Counted from the first letter of the stretch, positions 1-13,799 are shown. The stretch is DNA of 64,000 nt from Nymphaea colorata (GCF_008831285.2 NC_045145.1:4816723-4880722), one strand, 5' to 3'. A program made the numbers and translations. The notes: a model not told the origin generated them from the sequence alone.

Positions 1-1179
1 AACAATATATTTGTGGTTGCAAAACATTATTAAAACCATTATAAAAAATGACAATAAATCATGAGGTTTACATTCAATTACTACTAAAACAAAATAGCTC
101 ATCTGGAATGAATGGGAACACTATATTTGATCATAGTAATAAACTATTAATAATATCAAAAGATTTAGTTACGCCAAGAAGTCAGATTTTATTACCGGTG
201 AAAATATCCATAATATTAAATATATTTTCTTCCCTTACAAAGTTATTATCAAATCCTTTCATATTAATTTTAAATTCTTGACATGAAAGCTAGAGTTATC
301 TCTATAATTAACAATGATTGAGTGAGAGGTTAACCCACCATCTAAAGTGAGGCTCGAAGGCCCCCTTATTCCTCTGCCTGCCTTTGAGGTCCTTGGTTGT
401 GTCAAGACTTGGGTATGATACAATACACCCTTAACCTTGAGTGTGCAATCCCATTAATTATGATTCAAGAGAGTATCGCCACAAGCATAGAACAAACAAT
501 ATGCCTTGTATACGCTTACATACCTGACCCACTATGCTATGCCCCTTGAGGCCCCTCTCTCTTTCTCACAGGCACACATTAACCGTCAAACAAAAATACA
601 TAAAAAATGATATAATATTGTAATGAAAACAAAATTACGAATTCCATAAATTTAAGAGAATTACTAAATAAAATTTTACAAACTTGGTAAAACATTGGTC
701 TATTATTTCGAAACCTAAAGGAAATCGTCTCCCCTATCAAATGTTTCAATTGTAAAATTTATTTGGTCATTCTAAAAGGTGATTCAAACTAGCAATATAT
801 ATAATTACAATAATAATGAAGTTAAAAATATATTTGATATCATGCCTGATGATAATAAGTTGTTTATATTTCACATACTAGAAATGGTGCGCCTTACAAG
901 CACGAGCGAGAGCGAGAGCGGTTCAACAAGTTTATTGATGGCAGTATAAGGCCGTCAATATTTATCTGATTACTACTGGCGGTATTTTCCATGCTGTCTC
1001 AAATATACCATTACTGATGATTGTTCTGCTCGCATCAGTAAAGGTTGTCTTCGAGGGGTTTCAAAATGTTTTCACCTTCTCCTCACGAGTTCTTGATGTT
1101 AATGTCATCTACTTCAAAACCCAAAGGCTATTCTTAGGTTGTAAATGAAAAATTTTAGAAACATGGCGTGATATGAGAA

Positions 1180-2470
1180 ATAAATACATGCTTTGGAAAA
1201 GAACCAGGATCTATAATCGCTAACCTTCTAGATGGAATAAAACTAATTGGATGCTAGTGGGTTGATCGAATTAAATACATGTCAAATGGGTCCATTGAAT
1301 GCCACAAGGCTGGGATTCTGGAATGATTTACACAATAGGAAGGTCTGGACGATCATGAGACTTTCCTCTTGTTGCAAAACTTGTCATGATAAGATGCTTA
1401 TTTAACACTTGCATCTATTTATAATTGGATGTTATGTTGGATATCTAAAATGCGTTTCTTCATTGTGATTTGGATGAAATAGTTTAATTATGTGAGCTTA
1501 ACTCCAAGAGTTCAATCTCTAGAAAAGAAAACGGTTTGCAAATAAAACAATCATTCTATGGTTTAAATAAAAAACTTAGCAGCTGGTTTGCCCAGTTCTC
1601 GCTCTTTTCATGTGTGTTCACATCACTTTGGTGAGGAGAAGCACTTTTGATTCAATCACTAGATATTATAGAGGATATGACATTTCATAATTAAAGAATT
1701 ACTTGCATCATACCTTGCATATGCAAGACTTAGGACCTTTTCGGTATTTACTGGCGATAAGTATCCCTATCTACAATTAGTATATCCATCTCGGTGAAAA
1801 AGGATATACAACGAATATTCTAAATCTACTTGGACATCTTGGAAGCAAACCATGTAGTTCTCATCCGAGACAAAAGATCAAATTATCCACCACTGAAGTA
1901 AAACACTTACATGGTTTTGACAAATATAGATGTCTTGTGGGTCATTTGATTTAACTAACTATTACCCGACCTAATATATTGTTTTCAAGAAACATTTTGA
2001 GTCAGTTCATACAATGTCCTATAAATGATTTAGGGCAAGTTCTATTGAGACTTAGACTGGGTTGCATATCATGAAACTAAAAAATATACAACTGGATATT
2101 GCATATTCTGAAAAAAGCCATTTCTTAGTCACCGATTGAAGATGAATAGAGGGCAATGGCTAATTATTGTGGTATGTCAAACATCTAGCTTCATTATATG
2201 CTTCATGCTCTTTGCACCCATATGCAACACTCAATAGCGCTACTTTGTGACAATCAAACAACTCTTCACATTGCACCCAATTCTGTGTTTCATGAATGGG
2301 ACAAATACATTGACATTGATTGTTATTTAGTTTGAGAAAAAATATCTGATGGAACCATCAACAACCACGTTCACTCTCAAGACTAGTTGGCAGATGTTTT
2401 TACATGAACTGATGTGTGTCAGTTGTTATGCCACATCGACCAACAAACAGAGATGATGTAAAACCTGATC
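1180..2470 (+). pseudogene. Old Copia-type pol remnant (reverse transcriptase to RNase H)
   Basis: Piecing together the plus-strand frames gives degraded Copia polymerase in the right order. A block like DRIKYMSNGSIE is followed by degraded FTQ, EGLDDHETF, IYNWMLC and FNHSMV-like stretches, then HLHMQDLGPFRYLL, LGEKGYTTNILNLLG, TRPN, a KYTTGY-type RNase H entry, ALLCDNQTTLHIAPNSVFHE and a final LADVFT. Stops and frameshifts occur every few dozen codons, and no LTR could be paired with it. It is far more decayed than the Copia element at 48-54 kb and is an independent insertion on the other strand. Confidence 0.8.
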
Positions 2471-3269
2471 AGGTCGGCAACGTAACAGATAAAAATAAAC
2501 TCCATTGGCCTTGGAATTCCATCATTTAACCGTTTAATATTGACATAGGAAATAGACAATTAAATGAAACAATTCAAAGATTCTGTGTCTGTGTCTATAT
2601 ATATATATAGATACACACATACATTGCTCCTCTGTTTTTTAAAAAAAAAATCATTATCAATATCATGAATATTTGAGCCTAGTTCTCACCAAAAGTGGGA
2701 CAATTAAGCTGGTTATGTCCTCCTTTTTATAATTTTAATTAGTTTTTTTTTAATGTGTAAAACATAAAAATAGGTTGATTCACCTAATGGTTCTGCAAAA
2801 CTACAAAGCTCTAACTTGTGAAAGAAAAATTTAGAATTCAGAAGGTCAAGAAAACACAATAGAGCTCTATATAGGTCACCAACAGTATTCAACAGAAGAG
2901 AAATAATTACATAGGTACAACCATACGTACTATTGGTGTGACACTTGGTCCCAACATACAAAGAAGGTTTGAAAACTTACCTGAAAATATGTATCTCTGC
3001 ACAAGCATGGACAATAGCAAAAAGACATGGATGCATGTAACAAGTTGATATGGCCAATATGCAGTTATTCAATGCTTTGTCAGTTACCACAACGCCAATT
3101 AATGAAGGCAATAACATATTGCACGAACAGTAAGAAAGCATGAAGCTAACTGCATTATTATACACTTTCATGTTTTGGGCCGGTGATGAGGAAATTAATT
3201 AAGGGTTACGTGCCATACCCTTCTATATCAATTTGGGCATTTTGTCCATTTGCATACGCAAATTTGGCA

Positions 3270-4440
3270 TGTAACCCTTGCTACCACCCTTGGGATCCCG
3301 GTGGTGAAGGAGCATCCCTTGCTGGATGCTCGCCACCTTAATTGACGCACGGGAGTCATGCAAAGCCGAGGACAGGCTCTGCCTAAGGGGGGTGGTTTCC
3401 TGACCCCCACTCAGCCAAGATGGCCGAGAGCCTTCCCCCAAGGGGCTAGAGCGCCAATTCATGCATGCAGATGCGGCCAGACACTGCCAAAGGCATCCAG
3501 CGACCTCGGTCAGCTGTGGTCAAGACTGCCCAACCCTTAACCTCAGCTCGAGAACACCAAGGAAACTCGGCCCAAGCCAACACTTGGCCAGGTATGGCCG
3601 AGAGTAGCAAGGCCACACACGGACGAGAAGGAGCTCCACCAACAAGACATATAGTGGAACACATAGCATGTGGTGTGGGACACGACGAGTTTCGACTGAC
3701 ACAGTGGCATGACTCGGCGTGGCGCGGGTTGCTAGACAAGGGACCAGTTTTGTTTAAGGGGGGTAGAACCGGGAGTTTTGTGAAACCTGACCCGGGAAAG
3801 GGCTACTCAGGTTAGGTCGCGGTTTGTTTTGGGGGGATCCGGGATGGGACCCATATCCATTTTTATTTGAATCGGCCAATAAACTGGGTCCATACTAAGA
3901 CCCGGGTGAGTTAAAGGATCGACCCAGTTTGATAGGCCAGACTCGGCTATCGAACCGAGTCATCGGTTGGCGGCTCGCGCGCAAGCACACGTGAGCACCA
4001 ACCGGTCGAGCCGGTTTCGCTTGAGCGAAACCGGCTGCGCCTTATTCGTTCTCCCCGCTCGATAAAAGTCGGGAGGCCAACGATGATAGGGCTTTTTCTC
4101 AATCAAGTGGTAATATCCATCTCTGAAGATAAATTCTACAGGGTTTTCTGACTGTCCATTCTACGACGACTTGCTCGAAATTGCCATCTCCAGTGTGTGT
4201 TTCTTCCTCCTCTCAAAAAGTCCATAAGCCGATGCTCGAAGGTTAAAGGCGTGGTTCTCCTTCTTCACTAGACGACAGAAACACAACTGCATGGAAATCT
4301 GGCGATGTGGATCTTCTCCGACGTCTCCTTGCAACATCGACTCCTTGCTGGCAGAGTCAGCCGACGGCGATAAACGCCGTCTCAACGTGACCAACCTTCA
4401 TTCCTCCGCATGGTTCGTAATAGAACATGGGCCTCCATTC
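3270..4440 (+). repeat. Left copy of the 1.2 kb direct repeat (LTR-like)
   Basis: Shared landmarks with the right copy include CCACCCTTGGGATCCCGGTG, AGTTTTGTGAAACC, TTTGTTTTGGGGGGAT, CGAACCGAGTCATCGGT and CTCCAGTGTGTGTTTCTTCC. By eye identity is roughly three quarters, with indels. Similarity fades after about 4440, where the two copies run into unrelated sequence. Confidence 0.75.
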
Positions 4441-5693
4441 TTGGTTACTATTTCTCCCATTTTGACTACTTCACCGGTGAATCCCTATGTTTGAACATTC
4501 CTACCGTGTCGCACAAGCCTCGCAAACACCGGAGCAAAACAGCCCCATCCTGGTGTGACTCCCGACGAATCTAATCCAGGATATCCAGCCGTCCCTAAGG
4601 ACACCCCCTGGCTTCGACATCTCTGGACTTCAACGATCCCTAGCAGGAAGCCGAGGGTCCCCAACCAATTTTTAATGACTGATCAATTCCGAAAGGTTGA
4701 TCCATGAATGGTGAGTTCACCTGCAACCTCCCCTTTCGGAAATAAGCACCATAATCGAATATTTTCTAATTGAAAGTTCTGTTCATCATTTTTTATGGAG
4801 ATTGAATGAGTTTGGTGCTTAATTTGAGCGATTTCATCATCAAATCATGTTGAGATCCTTTCGTAAAGATAGCAGACAGAAGCCTGATCAAAACGAGGGG
4901 TCAAACGCTTCATCTCGATCAGAATAGAGGGAGAAATCGGCTTCAAAAGACTGTTGAAAAATTTCCTGCATTTTTCAGTGTGGAAGCTGATTTCTGGTGA
5001 AATCGTAAAATCTGATAGAATATTTCGCCAAGATTTTGCCGTATTCTTCGATCTTGGTGAATCGGCATCAGCATGTTGGCGAAGGTCGCGTCTCGTTCAG
5101 ATTCACAAGTCCCGTTGAACCTCACGCAACAGTGTCTTCTTCACTCGGCATGTCCCGCTCGCGAGTCCCGTCAAATCTCACTTGACTCAGAACGGAGTCA
5201 CCCTAGACCATCAACTTTTGAAAATTCGATGCTACGGTGAAATGCCCCAGCATCTGAATTCATCCTATCATCTTTTGTACTCATGTGTATTTGATCGGTT
5301 CTATTGTTTCTCGACTTGCCACAAGAAGGACGAGCTCAAGTCGGAAGAGGGTTGAATTCTACCGTCGATTGCTAAGTCGCTGCTACTGCATTCCACCAAT
5401 GACAACATCCTCGGTGGGCCTTATGAGGCCGACCATCCCTACATGGCTGCTGCGATTCTCCTGCCGACAGATCTCAGCTGGTAATTCTCGTACTCACCTT
5501 ATAGCACGAAGAAGGATTGCCTTTGTACTCAGACTAGCCACAACCCACCATTGTCAGTGGGCTCCTCCTCTAGTGCAGTGTGCTAGGGATACAACCCCAC
5601 AGTGGAAGACTCACTTACCGAATGGTCGGCGGGTAGGGACCGAGTGCAAAAACCTTCATGGGGCTAGCTAGGGCTGCTGTCCAGCCGAGAAAC

Positions 5694-5796
5694 CTATATA
5701 AGCTTGTCCCTTGAGCGCTACTGAAAGTGATCTTGTGTGTAGCATAGGGCTCGACAACACCTAGGCAGACGAGCCCTATCAATTTGGTATCTGAGC
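5694..5796 (+). promoter_or_regulatory. TATA box and tRNA-Met-like primer binding site of the 3-13 kb element
   Basis: CTATATAAG at 5694-5702 is followed at 5785-5796 by TGGTATCTGAGC, one base off the TGGTATCAGAGC primer site used by many plant LTR retrotransposons. The spacing fits a short R-U5 between them, placing the end of the 5' LTR near 5783. Confidence 0.55.
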
Positions 5797-6839
5797 ATCT
5801 TCTAGCTATAAAAAGGCTTTGGGAAGCAAGCAACGTTAGGATTAGTCTGAGCGCAGAGAATATAGTAAGAAGTTAGCAACAAATCAACACCAGGTTTGGA
5901 TTGTGCGCAGTGAGGAAGACGCCAGGTTAGGCCAGATCGTTCCGATCACTGGTTTAGATCAATCGCATTCGATCATTCGCAGTCGGAAGGCATTCTTTCC
6001 GATCAATCGCCTAGCACCTGTTTTATTTGAAGATGGGGGCCGTTTGCAAGTGGGGAGTTAACAAGAATTTATCAGTTTAAATGAGTATCTTTGACACCTC
6101 CAACGAAAGTCCAAGCGTATCAGTGTGAAAAGGCTGAGTATGCGGATAGGGAGGACTGTGCTTGTGAGGGCAGGCACTGTGCAACCCAAAGTGATAAGGA
6201 CTGACAACAGACAATTTATTACTCGCAGGGGCGTCCCCCTTGTGAGCACTTGGTTTTGAATACAACAAGACTGTAGGTAGATTGCCACGACGGCCGCAAG
6301 TTGGCATGGGGAGCCTGGTCGAACGCAAGGCCCTAGCCGTGAGATCAAAATGTCTGAGGGTAGGCTCGGTGCCGACCGTGAAGAAGATAGCTAGCTAACC
6401 GTTTGGTATTTACAAGGACAACCCCAGTTTGAGTTTGCACTTTGAAGGGGGCATAGTAGAGCTAGATTGCCGACTGCTCATCGACACTGGGTAGAAACCA
6501 ACAAAGAGGAAGCCCCACCCTATGATAACCCACGTAACTGAAGCTGGACTGACAGCACCCAAACAACCCATTTGGCAGAAGCAATCCAAGGAGTAGCTGC
6601 TCTCCACAGGGGCAAGCCCTCTCAGTTGAGGTTGATTGCCTTCTAGTAACAAGCGTTCGAGAACCACCATGTGTACCTTGAGGAAAAGGACCTGGTGTCA
6701 ACCGGAGACCACGAGGCTGTTCAAGACACTCCGAGTGAAAGGACAATAAAGGCATACAACCGGAGCAACATGGGTTTCTTGGGCGAGTAGCTGCATGAAG
6801 CAAGTGAGCACTCACAATAGCTCCCTACCTGTAGACATA

Positions 6840-7087
6840 TGAGCGAACAAAGAGGTGACGAGGGAGGAAGTGGCCAAGCAGAGCTGCTTCGGTCGAGAGC
6901 TAACCAGTCAAAGTATGATAAGAGTTTTGTCACATGCGATCGAGTTTTCATGGACCAAGTGTGGCAGGAGATGGCCGGACTAAAAGAGGCAAAGGCTGCT
7001 GTGTCCAAGCTGGAGGACGACACACTTGTTCCAACCAAACCAATAGAATTCAACGACGCGTTGTTTGGCCTCCACTCCTCAAATTAG
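6840..7087 (+). pseudogene. Unidentified reading frame inside the GC-rich element
   Basis: An 82-codon frame beginning MSEQRGDEGGSGQAELL, followed by an overlapping frame containing RGRTGGYDPTRGF. The composition (acidic and charged, then arginine/glycine-rich) could be a retroelement gag remnant, but no nucleic-acid-binding knuckle or other diagnostic motif is visible. Function not recognised. Confidence 0.2.
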
Positions 7088-8879
7088 TGTATAGGGGCAG
7101 AACTGGTGGGTATGACCCCACAAGAGGTTTTGCCCATGGGAGAGGAACCTCTTATCGATTCAATGTTTTCCCAACGATTTGTTATCCCTCAGCCTGGCTG
7201 GGATGTCCACACTGTTAGCAGGACCACAGAACCACTAGTAGCAATCCTTTCGAGTGCCCTTGGTTACTGAATTTGAGGGGCATCTTTGAGCAGATGGATA
7301 AGCAGACAACAAACGTCATAGCAGCAGAATTCAAAAACTTGACTTTGATGGAAACGAAAGAGAAATGGGGAAGAAAGGTGATCTGTTCGGCAGAGTGGAA
7401 TACAGGAAAAGGGTGACATTTCGACCTCCCACAGCGAGCTTCTAGCAGGGGGATTGTTTAGATCCCACGCTTGAGAGCAACACCAATACCCATGGAAGGA
7501 GATGGGGCGAGCTTACCGTAGGGGGGTGAGTCGACGCTTGCTTGGGACCTCTACTCCAAAGGGAGCCACAACAATTGTGGGCCCTCAGAGCCCAACAAAC
7601 AGAGCGGAAACGACACGTTACTTCCTGTCGCCCCATTTCAACACCTTAAGTGGGTGAAGAATGACACAAATCTGGAGCCGCATCCCATGAGCAAAATAAA
7701 GACGATTTCGTGTGCTACCGAGCTGATGGGAGAAATTTTTCTACAACGGCATATTATGACCGACGAGGTGGATCAGGTTTGAGAAGCAAAGGAGCCACTC
7801 TTAAGGAAATTACGGAAGATGGAGACTGATCGGACACACCCTTCTCATTATAGGGGTGTCTGGCCCGACCAAGGTAAGGCACACTGCCTTGCAGGACGTG
7901 TCCCAGATGTGCCATCGCGAACCAAGGGTGGCAGGAGGGCAAAGGCGGTATAGACCAAGACGTGAGTGGTAGCAGGACACGGCTGACCACGACAAGACAG
8001 TTGATTACGATGGCCAGGGTGCCTCCAACAGCTCGCAAGGCTATCGCCCTGAACTCACTCCTCAAGATGAGAGAGAAAAAGGTGGCTACAGTAAGAGTAA
8101 CCAGGATGCACCTGAGATGGAGGGCGATTCCATCCACATAGTGCAAAGGGCCGCAATGGCCTGGTGTGAGACCGGGGTGTGTAACCAGGAAGAGCCTTGT
8201 CCCTTGACAGATGACCCTTCGTTCTCTTCAGTGACCCTTTCTTGGTCTCTCCCGCTTGAGTGGAACGAACTCATGGCAGTCATTGTCGAGGATGACGCCG
8301 GTGAGTGGCAGGAGGATGACTGCAGTTGGGTTGCGGTTAAGGACCCTAGACAATTGCCCGAGGGTTCGATCGATGGCTTTCCTCACATTCTTTTTTGTTT
8401 GTTTGTTCTTTTCTGTTTTCAATTTCTTGTTCTTGTTGTTTTGTGCATTTTCTCATTTTTATTTCGACGGTTTTAGGTATTAGTTGGTATTGTGCAAGAA
8501 GGCGATAGAGAAGAACATCATCATGTATTTAGAGACAAAGTGCAGGAAGACGCACAATGCGGTGCTTTTTGAGGAGAGGCTTACATACAATTGATTGAGG
8601 AGTCGGCCAATAGCTTACCGAGGGGCTGATATGACACTCACAGGCTTCTGCCCAATTTTTTACTTTTCGTTGACTCGAGAAACGCCTGTGCCATCGAAAA
8701 GGGACTGTTTTGTTTTGTTTTTTTTTCTCGTGTTCGTTCAACGCACAGAGATGCCATATGCCGTCGCTTCTTTTTCGTGGTCGTCCTTTCGTTGACGCGA
8801 AGGGATCGAGAGAGAGGGCAACAGTCTCAATCGACTCCTTTCTTTTATCCCTCTCTTTCTCAACAGTTAACTCAGTTTC

Positions 8880-11100
8880 TCTCGCTTCAAGCCTCGCCTC
8901 GGTGTCCGAGCAGTGCTTCTACAGGAGGTTCCAGCAGTGGGAGTGATACGACCCCACCTTGTGCCGAGCCAGGTGCCGGTAGACAGAGGACTAGCGGCTG
9001 GCCTAACCGCTCCCCGGCTGGGCGGAGATGAGTTCAGCCCAGGCGGGTATTAGGAGATGGACTGCAGACCGATGGGATCGGCCCAGACAAAAGGGTCGAG
9101 GCGGGATTAAGGGCGGTAAAGCATTACACCTATCTGAACAAGCTAGGGAGGTTGACGACCTTTCCGCCCAAGAAGAAAACGTGCCGGCTGAAGCAGACAT
9201 CACGAGGCCAGCAGCCGAGCACCGAAGGGTTCGGGCCAAACTCAAGCCAGGCGATCCCGTCGGTGAGAGGCCAATCAAAGTGAGGCTGACAGTGGACTAG
9301 ACCCGACGTACCTCAGTCAGGCCCTAGCTGGCGTCGAGCTGCACGCCGCACCTGCCGAGCCATGCCCATACAGTACAGGCCAACGCGGGCCGCCCGAGGA
9401 GCTTCTAGGGCCGCCCAGCTCGCCTGCAATCGGCCCGAGCCTCTAAAGGGGTTCGGGTAAGGAGGGTCGGTCCGAACCCAGACCGTCGACCCACCAACAC
9501 CCGGTGCTAGCCCAGAGCAGACGCCACCCGCATACAACGGCGAACCATGCGCCTGCCCCGGGCCCACCGCACTAGAACAACACGCAGGGGTGACGTGCGC
9601 GCCCCCGCCAAACTAGATCTGCACGAGGCCTCGCCCGCGCCTTCTCAAGGAGATTCCGCCCGACGGCACACGCCACCGGACGTACGCACGCCCAGGCCGA
9701 CTGGCACTCCGTTCGGAGATTCTGCACTCGAGTGCGCATCCGTCCAGGCGATTTTGACCACCGCCGCACGCAAGGCATCCCGCGCCTGCCGAGGGAGATG
9801 GTCGGACGCTCTCACACGCCACGGTACTGTGCGCCCGCCGAGGAGCAACATCCCGCCTGGATTTCGCAATCAAGTGCGTAAGATCTGGAGGGATCTTGTC
9901 CACCGCCGCACGCAAGGGAAGGCCCTCATGCGCCACCGCCCGTCCTGCCAATCCCAGCCCGCGCCACCGCCCAGCTCCGCCATTCACCACCCGCGCCGCC
10001 CGCTTCAGCCACTCACGTCGCTCGGGTCGGGTTCAACGGCCGTTTTTGCCCCGGATCCACTTCGGCTAGTATAAATAGGTGTTTTGTGTTTTGTTTTGGA
10101 TATCGAAGAAGAAAAATATCAAAGTAGTTCATAGTAGATAGTAGTGTAGAGCTGCGTAGCAGCACCCTTGGGCTTCGGCCTTTGTTGTAAGGAAGGCCTC
10201 TTTGGTATTGACGTGGTTCTTCGGTATCAAGGTACCTTTCTTGCCTCCTAGCTTCGACGTGGTTTTTCGTTGCTAGCCGTAGATTTCTTGGTCCCTTGTG
10301 GAGGTTGGGCGTGGTTCTCTCTTCCTTCACAAACGCGGACAAGCCACCGTGACGTGGTTCTTTGCGGTGAAGGGGTGAGGTCGACACCGGACTTGTCTGT
10401 GTGTAGGCCCTATTCGGCTACTCCATCCACACTGGCCACCTTCGGCAGACCGGCCCCTCCAAAGGCCTCCCTACCGTCGGCACGCTCCCCGATCGAAGAA
10501 CAATTCAACGAGCCAGCCCCGGCCACAGCCGGACCAGCCCTCCCCGACGGCAAGGCGCACCCTCCCCACGACGCACCTATTTCCGCGGCAGGACAACAGC
10601 CAGCTTGCCTCCGTCGCTCCCCAACGTAGGACCCAGCGTTAACCTCCCCGGGTTTTCGTGGTACCTCGGGCGGCTGCAAGGCGTCCCTCGCACCCGACCG
10701 TCTGCCTCCCAGTGCAAGGGAGGTTAACCCCCGCCTGCCGCCGACGCCTCGTCCCTCACATTAGCCTCACTTCATCTTCGGACGACCTCGGCGTACTCCA
10801 GGAGCCGACGCGCTCCCCGCACCCGTTCCAGCACTCGAGGGAGGTTGTCCCCTCCGCAAGGCGAGTTTCCCCTCTGTCGCCACCCACCGTCCGCATGATC
10901 CAGGGGAACGGTCGAACGACCCTCGGCGGGCCTTGGCAGCGCCTCGGCCGGGGACTCCCACCAGGGAGAGTCGGGTGGACCTACTTGAGGAGCCGGCGCG
11001 TTATTCTGCAAGTGGAGGCAAGAAGAAGGAAGGGCTGGGCGAAGCATGGCAGCCTGTACTTGCTATATTGGCCACACTCGTCGGCCTTCTTTTGACTGTT
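8880..11100. other. Very GC-rich block with an internal TATA box and leader-like sequence
   Basis: The most GC-rich DNA in the window. TATAAATA at 10070 is followed by an AT-rich leader and by four phrases of the form CGTGGTT(C/T)T between about 10210 and 10360, resembling the R-U5 of an LTR. The long open frames here, on both strands, look like consequences of base composition because stop codons are rare in GC-rich DNA. Probably another retroelement piece nested in the 3-13 kb element. Confidence 0.35.
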
Positions 11101-11319
11101 GAAAGCTACCAGTAGTCTGATGATACTCGAGGGGCCTGAAAAAAGAGACAGGAGAAGTCTTTCACACCAGGTCCTCTTAGGAAAAGAAGTCTCTTATGTA
11201 TAGCCAGAAAAGCTGCTACGCGCATGGCCCAATGCCCTTCCCCTTCAGCGGGCAAAGGAGAGGCGACAAAACCAATTGGGCTGGATCGAGTGAAGGGTTG
11301 TCCAGTTTGCCCTTGCCGA

Positions 11320-12640
11320 GGAGCATAGCCACCACCCTTGGGATCCCGGTGGGGGAGGAGCATCCCTTGTTGGACGCTCACCATCTTAACTGATGCATGG
11401 GAGACATGTAGAACCGAGAACAGGCTCTGTCCAAGAGGCGTGTTTTGATACGGCCTGACCCTCACTCGGCCAAGATGGTCAAGAGATGGCCAAGAGCCTT
11501 CTCCCGAGGGGCTAGAGAGGGCGGCTGAGGAGAGGAAAAAACAAAATTTTTAGCCCTATTCGGCCCTGCCTGAGCAGCCAAGCACAGCCAGAGTGCTAAT
11601 TCATGTGTGTAGATGCGGCCAAACAATGCCAAAGGTGTCCAATGACCTAGGTCAATTGTGGCCAGAAACCGCTGAACCCTTAACCTCAGCTCGAGAACAC
11701 CATGGAAACTCAGCCAGGTATAAATGAGAGCAGCAAGGCAGCACATAGATGAGAAAGAGCTCCACCAACAGGACATATAGCGGGACACAACTTCCTACAA
11801 CACGGGACACACCGAGGAGGGAGGGACACGACAAAGGCGACACGGGAAAGAGCTGGATATGGTGGATGGGACGGGACATGTAGCATGTCATGCGGGACAT
11901 GACGAGCTTTGATTGACACGATGGCGTGACACGGCGTGGTGCGGGTTGCTGGGCACTGGTCTAGTTTTGCTTAAGCGAGTTGGAATTGTAAGTTTTGTGA
12001 AACCCGACCCAAGAAAGGGCTACTCGGGTTGGGTCGTGATTTGTTTTGGGGGGATTCGGGATGGGACTCAGTTCTATTTTTATTTGAACCGGGTCCACGC
12101 TAAGACCTAGACCAGTTATAGGATCGACAGGCCAAACTTGGTTGTCGAACCGAGTCATCGGTCGGCAACAGTCATGGAAGCACACGCGAGTGCCAACCGG
12201 CTTAGCCGTCTTCATCCTCCCCGCCCGATAAAAGCTGAGAGCCTGAAGACGATGGGGCTTTTTCTCGATCAAGTTGTAATATTTGTCTCTGAAGATAAAT
12301 TCTAGAGGGTTTTCTTGTGGCCATTTTGCTGGCGACTTGCTCAAAAATCGCAATCTCCAGTGTGTGTTTCTTCCTCCCTTCAAAAACTCCATAAGTCGAT
12401 GCTCGAAGGTTGAAGGCGTGGTTTTCTTTCTTCCATTGATGGTGGAAACACTACTGCAAGGAAATCTGATGACGTGGATCTTCTCTGGCATCTCCTTGCA
12501 ACTCTGACTCCTACGACACCTTGGGTAAGTTACTCTGTGGTTCTGAGAACTTGCTGATGGTGATAAACACTGTCTCGACTCCAATGACTCTCCATTCCTC
12601 CGCCTGGTTTGCGACAGAACGTAGGTCCTCTATTCCGCTC
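11320..12640 (+). repeat. Right copy of the 1.2 kb direct repeat (LTR-like)
   Basis: Partner of 3270-4440 in the same orientation. It carries an extra stretch (about 11780-11890) of repeated GGGACAC-type units absent from the left copy. The sequence from 12640 to 13240 has no visible counterpart on the left. Confidence 0.75.
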
Positions 12641-13799
12641 GCTGTTTCATCAAATCGCCCTTCCTTTCCCGACGGAATCCAAAAACCAATCGGACCCATC
12701 ACATTGCCTAAGTCCCACGTGCCCCCAGGATCAACCCCAGGCCGTTCAGACCAAGGACCGACCTTGATCACGTATCGAGAAGGCTTCGGATTCTCAGGTA
12801 TGATATGAGTCCCTTCCAGGACCCTGCTCTTCCATTCACCATCACCGGCTCCGGCATCCGTTGTTTGCCAAAATACTTAGACGGGGTTTGAGCCACTCCT
12901 TCGTCACCAGAGATGCCCTTGGCCGGTCAGAATCCTATTATTTCTGACCGCCCCTATTCTGTAGGATAAGACTCCGACGACCTTATTCAATGATAGTGCT
13001 ATCTCCAACCACGCTCATCCACTACCATGCATTCAGGTCGAATCCTCAGCTTGTTGCGGTTCCAACGAGCCCAAGCCGGGTCCGACGCTGGAGTCTGCTG
13101 GAATCTAAGAAATCCCGACCACCTGCCTGCAGAGGTGTCATCCTCTACACGTGAACTCGACTTCTGCCTCTCTACTCAACTGGTCGGCATTGTCGACCCC
13201 GACAACCTCTCAGCGTGAGCTCATACTACACAGACCACCATCAAATTGCGGATATATGACCTTCAGGTTGATCATCTATGCTATGTCCCTCATAGAAAAT
13301 GATAAACTAAAAAGTATACTGAGCCCGTGTTTCATATTAGGACATTCCTTTTTTTCTTTCAAACACAAATTTTATTAGCAAATGTGTTTCAAAAACTGGT
13401 CATAATTCGTGGAGCAGTGTGCTCTAAAGAAAATGCCACCAAGTGGTCCAATCTACTTGGCAAAATGCATATTCTTTGGTCTAATTAGAGCTGCACGTTT
13501 AAGCTTTAATTAAAGTTTAGCATTCGATTATCAAGATTTTCAAACGTATTAAATAATTTAAATGTTTATCATAGGAAAATAAAATATCATTATGTATGTT
13601 GATTAATGGGGCCAAGTATGAGTGTACAGTACTCTTCTTGAACAAGTCCCAAAGCAAGTTTCTGCTTCCTAGGTTTGAGATGCACGGGCTACAAGTTTGT
13701 AAACCTTTTTTTTCTCATGTTTGTTATGATTTGAAGACTCTCTTCCCTAAGTCCCCTTTGCTAATTTAAGTCTGATCTCTTTATTGGGTGTCTTTTAAG

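Larger units (their letters stand above)
3210..13240 (+). mobile_element. Decayed GC-rich LTR-type retroelement (large, non-coding)
   Basis: This block is clearly richer in GC than its AT-rich surroundings. It holds two diverged direct repeats about 8 kb apart (about 3270-4440 and 11320-12640). A TATA box at 5694 is followed about 85 bases later by a primer-site-like sequence at 5785, the order expected at the 3' end of a 5' LTR. No reverse transcriptase or integrase could be recognised between the repeats, so this resembles a large derivative lacking coding domains, or a mosaic of nested insertions. The right-hand repeat does not show the LTR 3' end seen at 5780. Superfamily is not assigned. 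Confidence 0.55.

Noticed and set aside
3446-3815. 97- and 116-codon frames in the left 1.2 kb repeat
   Set aside because: Neither frame is kept in the right copy of the repeat, so not under coding constraint.
5785-5796. TGGTATCTGAGC considered as part of a tRNA gene
   Set aside because: No cloverleaf around it; fits a retroelement primer site.
9547-10074. 175-codon open frame in the GC-rich block
   Set aside because: Proline/arginine-rich, with equally long frames on the opposite strand; explained by GC content, and no domain is recognisable.
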